Shown here: positions 10,915 to 21,814 of the stretch, one piece after another
Numbering within the stretch: position 1 is the first letter of the stretch
Layout: the number at the start of each line of letters is the position of its first letter
From: Diplonema papillatum
Taxonomy: Eukaryota > Euglenozoa > Diplonemea > Diplonemida > Diplonemidae
Direction of reading: 5' to 3'
Assembly: GCA_030068145.1 (NCBI GenBank)
Contig: JAPJBO010000945.1
Coordinates: 1-64,000, forward strand
DNA length: 64,000 bases
The notes under the pieces: generated by a model
What the model saw: the letters and a program-made list of their open reading frames with translations, nothing else
What the model was told of the DNA's origin: nothing
Database searches by the model: none
Position numbers and translations under genes: made by a program

Positions 10915-12402
10915 TCAGGTGGCTTTTCCCACCATAGCCTTCGCATCCATCAGGCGATCAAATTCGTGTTCTGTCAGATACTTCAACTCCATTGCAGCTT
11001 CCTTTAAGGTTATGTTTTTCTTGTGGGCTAACTTGGCTACGCTAGCTGCCTTATCATAGCCTATCACTGGGTTCAGGGCTGTAACAAGCATGAGAGAACG
11101 CTGCATCTTTTGATTGATTTCGTCATAATTGGGCTCAATACCTTCGACACATCGTTCGCGAAATGTCTTTGCAGAATCCGCTAGGAGACGAATCGACTGC
11201 ACAAGATTCATAATGATTACTGGACGATAAACGTTGAGTTCAAAGTTTCCTTGAGATCCTGCTATTCCAATAGCTGCATCGTTGCCCATGACCTGAACTG
11301 CCACCATGGTAATTGATTCGCATTGAGTCGGGTTGACTTTACCAGGCATTATTGATGAACCGGGCTCGTTGTTAGGGATGTTAAGCTCACTAATACCACA
11401 GCGTGGGCCTGATGCCATCCAGCGAATGTCATTGGCTATTTTCATAAGAGACCCTGCAATGCTCTTGAGAGCCCCGCTCATCACAACACAGGCATCCGCA
11501 GCTGCCAAGGCTTCAAACTTGTTTGGAGCTGTTACAAATTTTGTGCCAGTGAGCTCACTGATAACTTCGGCCACGCGTTCCGGAAAGCCGATGGGGCAAT
11601 TCAAGCCTGTTCCAACAGCGGTGCCACCTAACGCAATTTCTCTCAAGTGTGGCAGTGCTCTCTCAATTGTGTCAATACCATATCGTAATTGCGCCGCATA
11701 ACCTGAGAACTCTTGCCCGAGGGTAAGAGGTGTAGCATCCATTAGGTGTGTGCGACCCGTTTTTACGATCCCCTGGAAGTCGTTCGCTTTCTCTTGGAGA
11801 CTTGCATACAGAAGCTTCAAATTAGGAAGAAGGCTCTCTTCCACTAAGGCTGTTGCCGCAAGATGCATCGCTGTTGGAAAGGTATCATTGGAAGACTGCG
11901 ACTTGTTAACATCATCGTTGGGATGAAGAGGCGTCTTCGAACCTAAAGTCCCACCAAGCTGCCGGATTGCGTAGTTGCTAATCACTTCATTGACATTCAT
12001 ATTGGTTTGCGTACCGGATCCTGTCTGCCAAACGACCAGTGGAAACTCGTCATCCAAATCCCCCTTGAGGATTGCGTCGACTGCTTCGATTATCATCATT
12101 TTCTTTTCATCGGAAAGCAGCCCAAGCTCTGCGTTAACAATGGCAGCTGCCTTTTTGACAATTGCTTGGGAATAAATTACTTCCAGGGGCATGCGCTCTC
12201 CCCCGACACGAAAGTTCTGGAGAGATCTTTCTGTTTGAGCCCCCCAGAGTCTGTCAACAGGAACGTCCACGTTGCCTAACGAGTCGACTTCTTTCCGAAA
12301 TCCGGAGCTCGATGTGCCGTCGGCCCATCTCTTCGGTAAAAAGGATGGCATTGTTTTTTTCACCCCGATCCTTCCCCTTTTGGTGAGGGCTCGAAATGGC
12401 AT
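10915..12402 (-). CDS. FUM: Class II fumarate hydratase (fumarase)
   Basis: Class II fumarase catalyses reversible hydration of fumarate to L-malate in the TCA cycle (mitochondrion) or cytosol. The 495-residue intronless frame matches the family along its length. Visible are [13 protein letters not shown] near residue 53, [10 protein letters not shown] at 127-136, the [19 protein letters not shown] substrate segment at 160-178, [10 protein letters not shown] at 216-225 with the conserved His, and the signature [10 protein letters not shown] at 348-357 on the flexible loop carrying the catalytic Ser. Usual length is 460-490. A second Met at residue 18 (codon at 12349-12351) is an equally good start. 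An upstream minus-strand frame (12254-12724) could supply a spliced mitochondrial presequence, but I saw no convincing splice pair. The neighbour downstream of its 5' end, TRM1, is unrelated. Confidence 0.95.
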   Translation of the reverse strand: MPFRALTKRGRIGVKKTMPSFLPKRWADGTSSSGFRKEVDSLGNVDVPVDRLWGAQTERSLQNFRVGGERMPLEVIYSQAIVKKAAAIVNAELGLLSDEKKMMIIEAVDAILKGDLDDEFPLVVWQTGSGTQTNMNVNEVISNYAIRQLGGTLGSKTPLHPNDDVNKSQSSNDTFPTAMHLAATALVEESLLPNLKLLYASLQEKANDFQGIVKTGRTHLMDATPLTLGQEFSGYAAQLRYGIDTIERALPHLREIALGGTAVGTGLNCPIGFPERVAEVISELTGTKFVTAPNKFEALAAADACVVMSGALKSIAGSLMKIANDIRWMASGPRCGISELNIPNNEPGSSIMPGKVNPTQCESITMVAVQVMGNDAAIGIAGSQGNFELNVYRPVIIMNLVQSIRLLADSAKTFRERCVEGIEPNYDEINQKMQRSLMLVTALNPVIGYDKAASVAKLAHKKNITLKEAAMELKYLTEHEFDRLMDAKAMVGKAT

Positions 12403-12868
12403 GCAGGCGAGGAGAGCCTTCTTTTTTCAATGATGACTGCTTTGTTATTGATGTCGCAAGATTGCTTTCGGGTACGGTATTGGGTTCGTGCACACTAGCG
12501 AATACATCCAGTGAGTGAGATAAGCTGACTGAGCATCGCAGCTGCGCGTGCGAAGAGAGGCGGTCGCCATGCAACCAGAGAGGGGGGCCGTGTTGGTTTC
12601 GAACTTCGTACAACACATCTGCGGACCCGGATCGAACTGGGAACTGGGCTGGCAAGGTGGAACAACGAAAGGCGTAAGAAGGCATCAAAGAGAGCGTGCT
12701 AGCAGTGTTCTCTTGTTGCGGCATTGAAGAAAGCTACACTTTCTATATTTTTTTGAGACAGGTTTTGATCCAAACACCGTTTGTGCGAAACAACACCTTT
12801 GCACTGTCAAAGTTGCATGTGTCGTAGGCAGCCGTGACATCGGCACCTTAGCTCGAAAGGTCTCGCTG

Positions 12869-15556
12869 TTAGCTCTTCTTGGCCCCTGTGGCACGAGCTT
12901 TCGGTCCCCAGTTTGGCTCATAAACCTTGCCCCACTTCGCTTCGCCGACAACTCGTGATCGGACATCGCTTCCGGGGCAGTGCGTGAAGTCAACATCAAC
13001 TCGCACAGGGGCAGCAACAATTGCTTTTGCGGTGGCATTCAAAGCTGATGGTCCTGGGTGGCCCTCGGCGACTACCTTCTCCTGCCATTTCTTCAGAACG
13101 TCATACACAACCTCAGGAGGAGCATCAGTTTTCACACCTTCCGGACAACAGTGCACCTGACTTGTGCGGTAACCGGCGTTCATCAGGGCTGAATTAAAGC
13201 TTGTGACAGGAATGCTGTATTGTGAGTGACAAATGCATAGGGCTTCCATCTGTTAGTATTCGGAAAATACAGAACACGATACACCCAGTTTCAAACTTCG
13301 GAAAGCGCACAGGAAACACGGTACAATATTCCCCTCCCCTGAGAAATCTAACATACGTGCTGCAATGGAGTGAGCCACATAAGGACGAGAGCTGGTAAAA
13401 CAGGGGGCAATCGGACAGCTCGTCTCGAGCAGCGGCGAGCAATGCCCGCACCCGTTTCTGAGCCTATGTTCGTGTGTTTTGCAATAGTCTCACCATGTAG
13501 TCTCAATGTCTGCAATGTTGCAGGTCGTGGTCCTCTTTCTTCTGGTGTCCCTGCTGCCGGCGTTGTGCATTCCGCCTCGGGCACGGCTTGATGTTTGTGA
13601 TCAGCCCAACCTAGCGGATGCTGGATTGAGAACGAGATCAGCGATGGCAAGAGTTTGCGCAAGAAGACGTGGGGGAGAAGGGCATACTGCAAAGTTGGAC
13701 GGTTCCGCATCGATGATCCCAATCAGTCGCTCAATGAAAGATTTGTCTTGAGTTGGTGCGCTGTATATCGGCCCTCCGACCTGTGTGATTGTTCGTTGCA
13801 TCCTCTTTGTTCTCAGCCGGTACATCTCCGGAAATGCAGAGAAGACATTACATACCCAGACTGCACCACCACAAACGTTGCAACCAGGTACAGGTGGCTT
13901 GAAGCTGGAACAGAATGAGACCGATGTGGCAGTGGAGTACTTCAAGCGCGGCTCCTCTCGGCTTGGAACAGGATTCAAGGCTGCGGTTGGTCTGTCCACA
14001 ACCTCTGGTACAGTGCAGTTTGCATCGTTGTTTTCCTCTGAGGACATTGCTTCGAGCTTTCTCTTCACACCCTGCGTGGTTCTGCGCTCCTCCCGCGACT
14101 GCTTTTCTACCCGAACGTGTCCTGTATTGGTTGGTGTGAGATGACCACTTTCTTTAGTTGTAGGCCGGTCTAGAAGGACCAGCTGGATCTGGCCGAGGCC
14201 ACTTCAGGACGGACCTGGCGGGTGAACAGAGTGACAGTGGAGAGAATAATCCGTTCTACAGGGTTGTGCATTTATGTCCATCGTTTTTTTACCAGACGTC
14301 GCCCAGAAGATCGGCTTCAAAGGCAGAAGAAGTAACAACAAAGCTGTGAGCAACTCCCTGTAGTGCTGGGGCTGACGGTGTCTTTTTCGCACATCCATTC
14401 TACCGGATCTGTCTTTCCGGAGCGCCAGCTGAATGAGACGTGGGGTCAAAAAATGAGAAGTGGGGTTGCCCCTCTTTCTAAATCGGCTCCAATTTCATCA
14501 TGATAAAATGTGGACGAAGACTTCCTACATACCGATGGGCTTTACTCGGAAAGCTGAACAAGCGCTGCATTGAAGGATATGGCTCATCTTGCTGATCGAA
14601 AGCTTTGCCTCCGCTTTTGAAGAGTGGATGCGAACAAAGACGCGCACGTAAAAGTCGATCTGAAGACACAAGAGTGGTTTGATGTATTTCCCATGCCGGA
14701 TTGCATGGCGCTCAACGCAGCCAAGCAGGATGCGCACAGCCATCTCGTGACAGTATTTGGCCTTGACAGAAATAGCACCGTACTTGTGATGGCACGCCTC
14801 CGGGTGCACACCGCAAAGAACATCACAATCAGTGCATGTTATGCAGAGGAGTCCACCTTCTTCTGCACACGAGATAGCAGAGTCCAAGAATGGGGCAGCT
14901 GTCCCATATGGATCGAGGTCAACAACATCCATTTTCTCCGAGGCCAACAATACCGAAGCAGCTCCCTCATCTGAAACAGACAACAGCTGCTTCTTCGAAA
15001 GACTTGTCCCCAGTCGTTGCATCAAAGATACCGCATCATCGCAATTTGGCACAACTTTTGACTGAGGTACATTGTTGTAATCGAGGTTCCTCTTGATATT
15101 GTCGACTGCAGCAGGTAGCAGATCGTTGACAATGATCTTGTCGATTCCCGGGATCTCCTTCCAGTAGCGAACAGCACGGAGACCTGTCGCGGATAATGCT
15201 TCCAGAATTCGCAGTCCGTCCTCTTTCCTTCGTCCCTTCTTAAAGGGCTTCTCGCGTCGTGCAGCGTCGTATCCACGGATAACTAATGTCGACAGGTCTC
15301 TATTCACGACCTGGACAGGATTGTAAAAGACTTGCTGTGTGCCATCCTCATTCAGCTTCGAGAGAATGGTGGCCTTGCCTTCGGTCACGGCTGAGAAGCC
15401 TGCCGGCACTGGCGCGTCCACCAGCTTTCTGCTACCCGACACTTTCTCGACAGAAACTGCGGCTTCCTTTGCATCCAAATGGTCTTTTTTCAGCTGTTGC
15501 AGTCTGCTGACGAGCTGGCATAGCTCCCTTTGGACATCCTCGCAACCGTCCATCAC
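12869..15556 (-). CDS. TRM1: tRNA (guanine26-N2)-dimethyltransferase, five exons
   Basis: TRM1 uses S-adenosylmethionine to dimethylate G26 of nuclear and mitochondrial tRNAs. I resolve exons 15556-14533, 14121-13856, 13780-13688, 13457-13357 and 13199-12869; all introns are GT-AG (75-411 bp), phases agree, and the joined CDS is 1,815 bases (604 residues). Landmarks: FYNPVQVVNRDLS near residue 77, the SAM-binding LEALSATGLRAVRYW at about 118-132, catalytic DLDPYG at 213-218, and DFYVRVFVR at 301-309. A zinc site is formed by C330/C333 and C422/C425 (CNVCGG) and is followed by GGPIYSAP; KTDAPPEVV and NWGP lie near the C-terminus. Each exon continues the known TRM1 order, which supports the splicing. 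The ATG at 15556 is the first Met in frame; a long targeting extension is not obvious. Confidence 0.93.
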
Positions 15557-16546
15557 CCAGCCTTTTTAATGTCCCTGCTTGGTGTTTACAATGCCTGAGA
15601 TCTTTCCGAAATGTACGATGGGAATAAAGGGAGACTTTTTTTTTGGCAGCAAGATCCTGGAATGTACGATGCTCTTTTCCCCAACCCCCCTTTACCCTAC
15701 CCTTTTCTTTTCGTCTCCATTGTAATGGCTGAGTGCCGACAATATTTTCGGAGCACTGCAAACGGTTCGATTGTAGACGCTGTTCGTCATAATCTCAGCA
15801 GCCGCTGGTAGTAGAAGCAGAGGGCTTCACCACCTCATGCTGCATCAGCGGGGAGCTATCGGCGTGCATGAAGACTGCTACACGCTGGCCCTTCGCTACG
15901 TGACTCCACTCGGCTGGCCCCCGGAAGCTGCAAACTGCTGTTTTGGTCTGGTGTCGGCAGCTCCTGCTTCGTTCGCTGGTTGGTTCTTTCTCGCTGGCAA
16001 GGTTTGCTCAGGTCTTCTACAATCGGTGGATAGGCGGCCGAGATTGAACAGAGAAAAAGGAAGGTATAACTTCGCTCGACTCGTACAGAAGACTGGGATA
16101 TTTACAAAAGCAAAAACAGATTCTGACACCGAAAGCTTTCTGCAGGGCGAAGGGGGCAGCATTCGTCGTTGGGCCGGGTTGTCACATCTGCCTCCTCCAG
16201 TCACCCTTCAGTCAAACAGAGAGAGATGTACAAATAGAAGCGGTCTTTACATGAGCCTGAAATCGGATTCGAGTTCACATTGCACATACGCATAATGGCA
16301 TACTTTGAAGCAGCTGGGTAGCCTTTCCTTCCTACAAGCGCAAAACAAAATACAACGAAGAAAACCATTTTTACCAACAAATGCAAAACGAGCCCGAACA
16401 GCTCCGACAATGTGGGTGGTGCGAAAGGTAAAAGACGGGATGGCCCTCTTGACCGTAATTCGTCGCTTTCTCCTTTTCCAGTGATGAAAAGCGGACCAGA
16501 GACCAGAGAGTGAGGTTGCCACAACTGGACGCGGGCTGTGTACTTT
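15557..16546. other. Intergenic; no gene supported
   Basis: This stretch lies between the TRM1 start and the stop of the next minus-strand gene. It should contain the TRM1 promoter and that gene's 3' untranslated region. A plus-strand 152-codon ORF (15837-16295) has unremarkable composition and no domain; I do not call it. Confidence 0.35.
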
Positions 16547-17668
16547 TTAGTACAGCTGCATGTCACCAGGGGAAACGGATCGTCTGTACGGTGAACCTCG
16601 GGAACCTCTGGGTGACGGCATGTCAGGGTTCCAGTCAGGCCGAGCCGCCAAAGCTTGCATGCCGGCATCTACGTTGATCTGGAAGTAGTCAGGCGGTCCA
16701 AGAGCAGCAGGTGATACGCGCCCGGTGTGTACGTACGAAATGGAGTTCGGGCTGCGGTTTTGCTGCGAGATGGGAGGTGGCGGCAACGCGAGCGGCTCCG
16801 CTGGCAACATTGCAGGCTGCTCCCAGACACCCGAGTACACATTGCTAAACGGCACCGTCGGAGGAGGCTGAGGCGGCGGTGAATAATACGCAGACGACGG
16901 TGGGTAGACCGGCGGATAGTGCCCGCTCGAGTATGACTGAGGAACGTACTGCAGAGGGGTCAGCACTCTGTTTTCGCTGCGGTCGCGGGGGTACGAGCGT
17001 GGGGGCGACGCGAAAGGAGAGGTTGGGTACTGCGAAGGGTCGTACGGAATATCGTGCTTCACGCAGAACTCGTCGAAGAGGTTTCGCAGATCCGTCAAAA
17101 CCGCGTGGCGCTGGGCCCGCGACTGCGGCAAAATCATGCTTCGTTGCAGCTCGGGTAAACGGAGGAAGTTGCCTTGATTCTCCTGCAGGGTTTTATGATG
17201 ATCATTCCCACGACGTGGGACGTGCGGTTTCCTTGGCGTGGTGTGCGCACCATGAATAACGAGTACGGATAAAATTGCGCGTTGAAAAAGTAATGACCTC
17301 ATCAAATACATACGGAACACATTGGGCCAAAGTGACGCAAAACATACCACAACTGAAAAAGGCGGTCGAGCTTCATTGTCTATGGAATATGCTGCCCTTC
17401 CTTCGTCGAGGCCGGATACCTTGACAGCGCGGCCTGTACCATCTAGGAAGGAAACTTCCCCTGTGGGCACTGGCCGGACTGGAGATACTTCTTTTCGAGG
17501 AGAAGCGATGGGGTCAGCGAGTGCCCGCGTGACATCCACGGAGCCTGTGCTGTGCCTATCGGTCGGCACAGCATAAAGCTTCGGCGGCTCGCTGAGGACT
17601 GAGGCCTGCATCGGCTTTCCTCTGCCCATCGAGCGCCTGCGTGAATCGGAAACCGATAATATTAGCAT
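16547..17668 (-). CDS. Hypothetical protein, Pro/Tyr/Ser-rich C-terminus, two exons
   Basis: Exon 1 is 17668-17348 and exon 2 is 17182-16547. The 165-bp intron (donor GTATGT, acceptor CTGCAG) is phase 0 on both sides and the intron itself happens to be open in frame. The spliced product is 318 residues. The N-terminal third is hydrophilic with Val-Pro-Thr-Gly runs. Exon 2 begins with a predicted helical stretch (about residues 108-150, with LPELQRS and LTDLRNLFDEFCVKHDIPYD), then a Pro/Tyr/Ser/Gln-rich tail of about 150 residues containing PPPQPPP and PLALPPPP. Such tails are typical of disordered scaffold or RNA-associated proteins, but no family is recognised. Confidence 0.6.
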   Translation of the reverse strand: MLILSVSDSRRRSMGRGKPMQASVLSEPPKLYAVPTDRHSTGSVDVTRALADPIASPRKEVSPVRPVPTGEVSFLDGTGRAVKVSGLDEGRAAYSIDNEARPPFSVVVCFASLWPNVFRMYLMRSLLFQRAILSVLVIHGAHTTPRKPHVPRRGNDHHKTLQENQGNFLRLPELQRSMILPQSRAQRHAVLTDLRNLFDEFCVKHDIPYDPSQYPTSPFASPPRSYPRDRSENRVLTPLQYVPQSYSSGHYPPVYPPSSAYYSPPPQPPPTVPFSNVYSGVWEQPAMLPAEPLALPPPPISQQNRSPNSISYVHTGRVSPAALGPPDYFQINVDAGMQALAARPDWNPDMPSPRGSRGSPYRRSVSPGDMQLY

Positions 17669-17785
17669 CAGAGACTATTTTCAGATTCCTTGCAGTTCAT
17701 ACCCGCACTTGACTTTTTGAGGTGGCTTGAATCTGTTCCCAACGCACGCCCTATTCAATGCAGTGACCCAAGGGTACCTGTATAT

Positions 17786-17814
17786 CCAGGGTCCCCGGGG
17801 CCCGGGGACCCTGG
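17786..17814. other. Perfect inverted repeat (14-bp arms, 1-base spacer)
   Basis: The arms CCAGGGTCCCCGGG and CCCGGGGACCCTGG are exact complements around a single G. GGTACC occurs on both flanks (near 17774 and 17833). It lies between the 5' end of the Pro-rich gene and the 3' end of the EGF membrane-protein gene. It could be a hairpin at the end of the latter's transcript or in the promoter of the former. Confidence 0.7.
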
Positions 17815-17957
17815 ATTTGGACCCGAATTGAAGGTACCCCTGCTGTGGCCCCTCTTATCGAGTATCATTGCCCTGCTCTCGAGTGCTGTGTGCCTCACTG
17901 CTTTCGGCATCTGTTCGCAATCTGTTTGCTTGTGAAATTGCGAAAAAGCTCTGAGAG

Positions 17958-20906
17958 TTAGCTGCAAGCATACGCGGAGGAAGGGGCGGCTGACATTCGT
18001 CTGACCCTCAATGTCTTCGAATCGACGGTCCTCGAGCTTTCGAACGGATCGTGCGCCGTCTTCGACTTCTTCTTCTTGTCCATGTCATACACGCACTTGA
18101 AGATGACCATCAGCAGGAAGCAGACACAGATGACAGAGCCGACGATCACCCAGTACCACCACTTCATAAATCTGTATGCGTTGGAAAAATACCACCTGGT
18201 CCAGACGAAGATATCGGGGAGTATCGGGGAGTTTCGTGGAAATTCGGGGAGTTTCGGGGTATTTCCTTTGTGGCGACCACTTTCCCTGCAGCCGGCCTTG
18301 GAGGGGGCTACGCTATTATGGCCCTACCTTGCGCAGAGCGGTCCCGTGTTTGGCTATGCCCCGAAGACGAAGATAGAGGATGAGAAGGAAGGACAGACTG
18401 GGAGGTACAGGTTGGCACGGTTTGACACAGGTAGCGACAGGATCCGCTGCGGCAAGGAGAGCAGGAACTGTTCCACCAGAGGTCGTGCGGGTACAGAGAC
18501 AATGCTCGTGCTCGAGTCGCAGCTGGGGACGAACAGGCACGCCTTCAATGATGAGGTCTGGGGGATGGACGTATTTTCCACCCATGGGCGGACGTGCTGG
18601 TGGGGACGCCTTCGAAGACGGCACCTCCGGCAAGAAGGGGCAGAAGAGGGTAAATTTAGGAGACCCAGTGCATGGAGGTAGGCGTGCCCAGGCCACCACC
18701 AAGGACGAGAGAGTGTGTACGACATCACATAGCGAAATGCGAAGAGTGCAAGCATCGGCAAGCGTCGGTAGCGCGCTGCTGCCGAGGCACACCACGCGAC
18801 AGGGGACGGCCTCGCCGTGAAGTATTGCGAGAAGCACAGGATGACGCAGTGCGGGACGTGCAAGACGATCGCGGAATGCTGCAGGAACTCACACCGCGGA
18901 TGCCTGCCTGCAGCACGATATGCCGATGTGCGGAGTCGGCGGCAAAGAGACGGAAGCGCGGGCCTTCGCCCCTGGGGACGCCCGAAGCGACACCGAAGTC
19001 GAGACGCAGGCTGCGACCATCGGCCCAAAGCGCCACAAGGGAAGCGGCGGATGCCGGCGCCAACACCGCCATCGAGAACGCCGAAGACAAGGCGACGACA
19101 CTAGGACGGCCGCTGCAACGAAGCGGCGGCGTAAGGACTCGCCATCATCGAAGACAGAGACGTGCACTCCGCGGCGGGCAGAGGTCAAGATAAGGTACCA
19201 GTGACGAAGAGAGGTAGCACGAAGAGGTAGTCACGAAAGAGAGCAGATGCAGATTATCGCCACAGGCTCTTTGCATGCTAACCCTAACCACCAGGACCAG
19301 GGGCAGCTACGGTCGAAGACGGCAATTCGAGCGAGGAGTAAGGTTGATAACCAAAATGAGAGGCACGATGGCCATCCGAAAGCAGGGTTGCAGGATGATG
19401 CTTGGCCAAGGATACGGTTGCTATGGCGACTGGGACAGAGAGATAACGCAAGATAGAGACTCCTCCTTATGGGGTGGTCACACCTTCGCAGTCCCAGGGC
19501 CTCCACCCACCTGCATACGGTCGTCGACTGACCATTCCCGAGACGAGTTGGAATGCGGGTACCATCTTTCCGGAGATTTCCGGTTCCTCCCGTACTCTAC
19601 AACTCCCCACATAAGTGAACGTGGACTCCGAAGTGGACACTCCTTGGGTGCACGCATTCAGAATTCCGGGATGGGTTGACCCACTATTTCCGATGCGGCT
19701 TCCAATCAGCCCACCACCATCCACCCATCTGTCCACTCAACTACCAACCTGTACACCTGCCCACCCACCGGCAGCCCCACTTTTTCCCACAAAAATCGGG
19801 CTGAGTATCGGGGAGTTTCGGGGAGTTTCGGGGAAGTGTCGGGGAGTTTCGGGGAACTTACCAGGAGCCCAGACCAGGTGGAAATAGTATACACGAGCCT
19901 GTGGGTACAGGGTGGATAAAATTACTGAGGGACTTTGTAGGAATCAATTTGACGTGTCTGACGAGTGAATAATCAGGATGTGGCATCATGGGATTCAGCT
20001 GTAGCTAACCTTATCGCAAATGTAAATTGCTCCAACTCCGACTAAAAGCGACCTCAGAAAACAACACAGCCACCACGCCCGTGCGGATAATTGTGGGCCG
20101 GGTCCCGAATAATCTTGCTCACAAGAGCTGTCACGGACGTGATTTATCAAGTGAACTTCAGGGATGCTCGGGACCCAAACGACACGAAGCAAAAAAGCAT
20201 ACCCATCGTCGTCGTCGTCGTCACCAAAGGCGCAGGTTGGGCCTTCGAAGCCACTGTCACACGTACAGACGCAGTCGGGACGCGTACCCGTAGCTGTGCC
20301 TCGGTTGCTGCACGAGGCACTAGTGCACGCAACTGCTATTGCAAGTGGTGTCCCATCGATAGCTGGCGCCGAGAACGACGAAAAGTCAATCGCAGCGCTA
20401 GGCAACACCTGCACTACAGCTGGAAAAGCAACTGATGACGAAGCAAGCCCCTCTTCAAGCACGACAGCCAGTTCGGTTGCTCGTGATTCTATTGTGTCGA
20501 TAGCCACTGCCGCGATCACAGATCCTTCAGTCACAGATTCCAACTCACACTCCTCCGCTGCATCGAGTTCGAGTATCGTCCTGACATCGTTGCAGACGGC
20601 GACTTCAAACGCACTGAGACCCGTCCCATTGGCTCCATTAACGTCTGACAGACTGATGCTCGCAAAGCGCAGTTTGAATGTCCACAAAATGATCAACTGG
20701 CACGTGCCGTCGATCAGAACTTCATTATCCGAACAGGTCTGCAGTTCTGCACCAGCACGTGCGGGAGCTTTGAACTGAGCAGAATTCAGCCGTTCTGAGG
20801 GGAAAACAGGAATCAGGTTCTCACTGTCCTCCGTGCTTCGTGGCAGGGGAACTGACACACTGCCGACTACAGTGAAGGCTAACTGTGTCACCAAGAAAAG
20901 CCACAT
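17958..20906 (-). CDS. Single-pass membrane protein with EGF-like domain, two exons
   Basis: Exon 1 is 20906-20203 and exon 2 is 18171-17958; donor GTATGC and acceptor ATACAG are both phase 2, giving 305 residues. An N-terminal signal peptide (MWLFLVTQLAFTVVGSVSV) is followed by an ectodomain of about 170 residues, an EGF-like module at about 194-225 (six Cys, ending CTCDSGFEGPTC), an Asp-rich stretch (DDDDDD), a transmembrane helix at about 238-260 (WWYWVIVGSVICVCFLLMVI) and a basic tail with KKKKSK. This layout predicts a type I plasma-membrane or secretory-pathway protein. The DDDDDD-to-TM junction falls exactly at the intron. The 2,031-bp intron holds minisatellites and a coding-like remnant listed separately. 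Ligand and role are unknown. Confidence 0.75.
18209..18264. repeat. GGGGAGTTTC minisatellite, copy 1
   Basis: About five 10-bp units (GGGGAGTATC, GGGGAGTTTC and variants) lie in the large intron close to its 3' splice site. The same unit recurs at 19800-19862 in the same intron and orientation. Confidence 0.7.
18676..18935 (+). pseudogene. Intronic remnant with two Cys/His-rich units
   Basis: On the strand opposite the host gene, two adjacent stretches in different frames share a pattern Cys-x2-His-x4-Cys-x2-Cys-Lys, then Cys-Cys-Arg (HIAKCEECK...RCCR, then YCEKHRMTQCGTCK...CCRNSH). They look like tandem zinc-binding units of one decayed gene, with at least one frame change between them. The following sequence to about 19200 is Arg/Ala-rich in all frames. 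I do not recognise the family; a transposase or host-gene fragment is possible. Confidence 0.35.
19800..19862. repeat. GGGGAGTTTC minisatellite, copy 2
   Basis: About six units of the 10-bp repeat seen at 18209-18264, near the 5' part of the same intron. Sequence between the two arrays is not repetitive. Confidence 0.7.
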
Positions 20907-21111
20907 TGCGTTCTATTTGCCCCCCACCGACCTGCCCTGTTGTTTCCCCTGGAATTTCAGGCGATATGCTTACATGCTTGTATCTTGCCGTTTCGTAACT
21001 GAGTACCCGGGTACTGTGGGTACTGGGTGGGCTTGGGGGGGCTTGTTTCGTGTACACTTTACTTGCTTGCTTCGGCAAGCGAAACAATTTGTGACCGACA
21101 CCAAGATCCAT

Positions 21112-21139
21112 CAGGTTAGGGGAGTGTTCTTGGGCTCCC
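21112..21139. repeat. 28-bp dispersed repeat, copy 1
   Basis: Identical to 36356-36383 at 27 of 28 positions (GGGGAGTGTTCTTGGGCTCC core), same orientation, 15 kb apart. Flanks are not similar. Confidence 0.6.
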
Positions 21140-21178
21140 CACGTTTTACGGAACGCGGGCGAGCAAGTTGAGCAGGAG

Positions 21179-21814
21179 TTGCCCTGTAATCCGTACCGGT
21201 CTATTGTCCGCACTACTGCTCAGTCTGACAGAGAGTTATTGTGTGCTGGTTTTTTGTTGAAGTATACACGAGTCAGAATGTTCGGGGGTTTCGTGCTTCG
21301 TCTGGACATGACTGAAGGCAGACCAACCACGCCTTGCGGAACTAAGAGCTCGGTTGTGCCAGGATCTTATCGGCGATGGGCCGAACTGTGTCACCGACGA
21401 CCAGTTTTTGGGACGCCATCAGCAATAATTCTTCAGTCCCGCACGGAGGCAGAGCCTTATAAGCTGGATTCCGACGAGCAGAGCTACCAGACGTTGCTGA
21501 TACCACCCACTTTCGGCCCTGACGATACGGTGCTCCCCACGCGCTCCGCGTCTGCGACATTTGCAGCAACAGGCAGGCATCCCATCTTGGCCGCCGACTC
21601 CCACAGTGCCGCTCCCAAGCGAAACTCATTGTCGCCCATGGTCGAGTCTGACGGCCAAGACGAAGAAGGAGGAACTAATGATTGGCCCGAAGAAGGTTGG
21701 ATGGCTCTAGCGACTGGGGATGTACGCCGGAGGAGCCACGATACAAGCTGCGTGCACGCGGAAGAAATCTTGCAGGCGTTGAGACGACTCGGGGAGCGAG
21801 GCAGTACGCAGTAG
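21179..21814 (+). CDS. Hypothetical protein
   Basis: A 211-codon plus-strand frame diverges from the EGF protein gene. From about residue 90 it has natural-looking acidic and Ser/Thr-rich composition (SDEQSYQTLLIPPTFGPDD, VESDGQDEEGGTNDWPEEG) and ends in a likely helix (EEILQALRRLGERG). ATG codons at 21179 and 21274 are both possible starts. Downstream plus-strand frames (to about 22188, Glu/Arg-rich) may be further exons. No domain is recognised. Confidence 0.35.
   Translation: MPCNPYRSIVRTTAQSDRELLCAGFLLKYTRVRMFGGFVLRLDMTEGRPTTPCGTKSSVVPGSYRRWAELCHRRPVFGTPSAIILQSRTEAEPYKLDSDEQSYQTLLIPPTFGPDDTVLPTRSASATFAATGRHPILAADSHSAAPKRNSLSPMVESDGQDEEGGTNDWPEEGWMALATGDVRRRSHDTSCVHAEEILQALRRLGERGSTQ

Noticed and set aside
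19278-19290. CTAACCCTAACC resembling interstitial telomere repeat
   Set aside because: Only two units; expected by chance in 64 kb.
18185-19890. Possible inverted terminal repeats (CCACCTGGTC / GACCAGGTGG) enclosing the intron insert
   Set aside because: Only about 10 bases match and the flanking minisatellites are direct, not inverted; too weak to call a DNA transposon.
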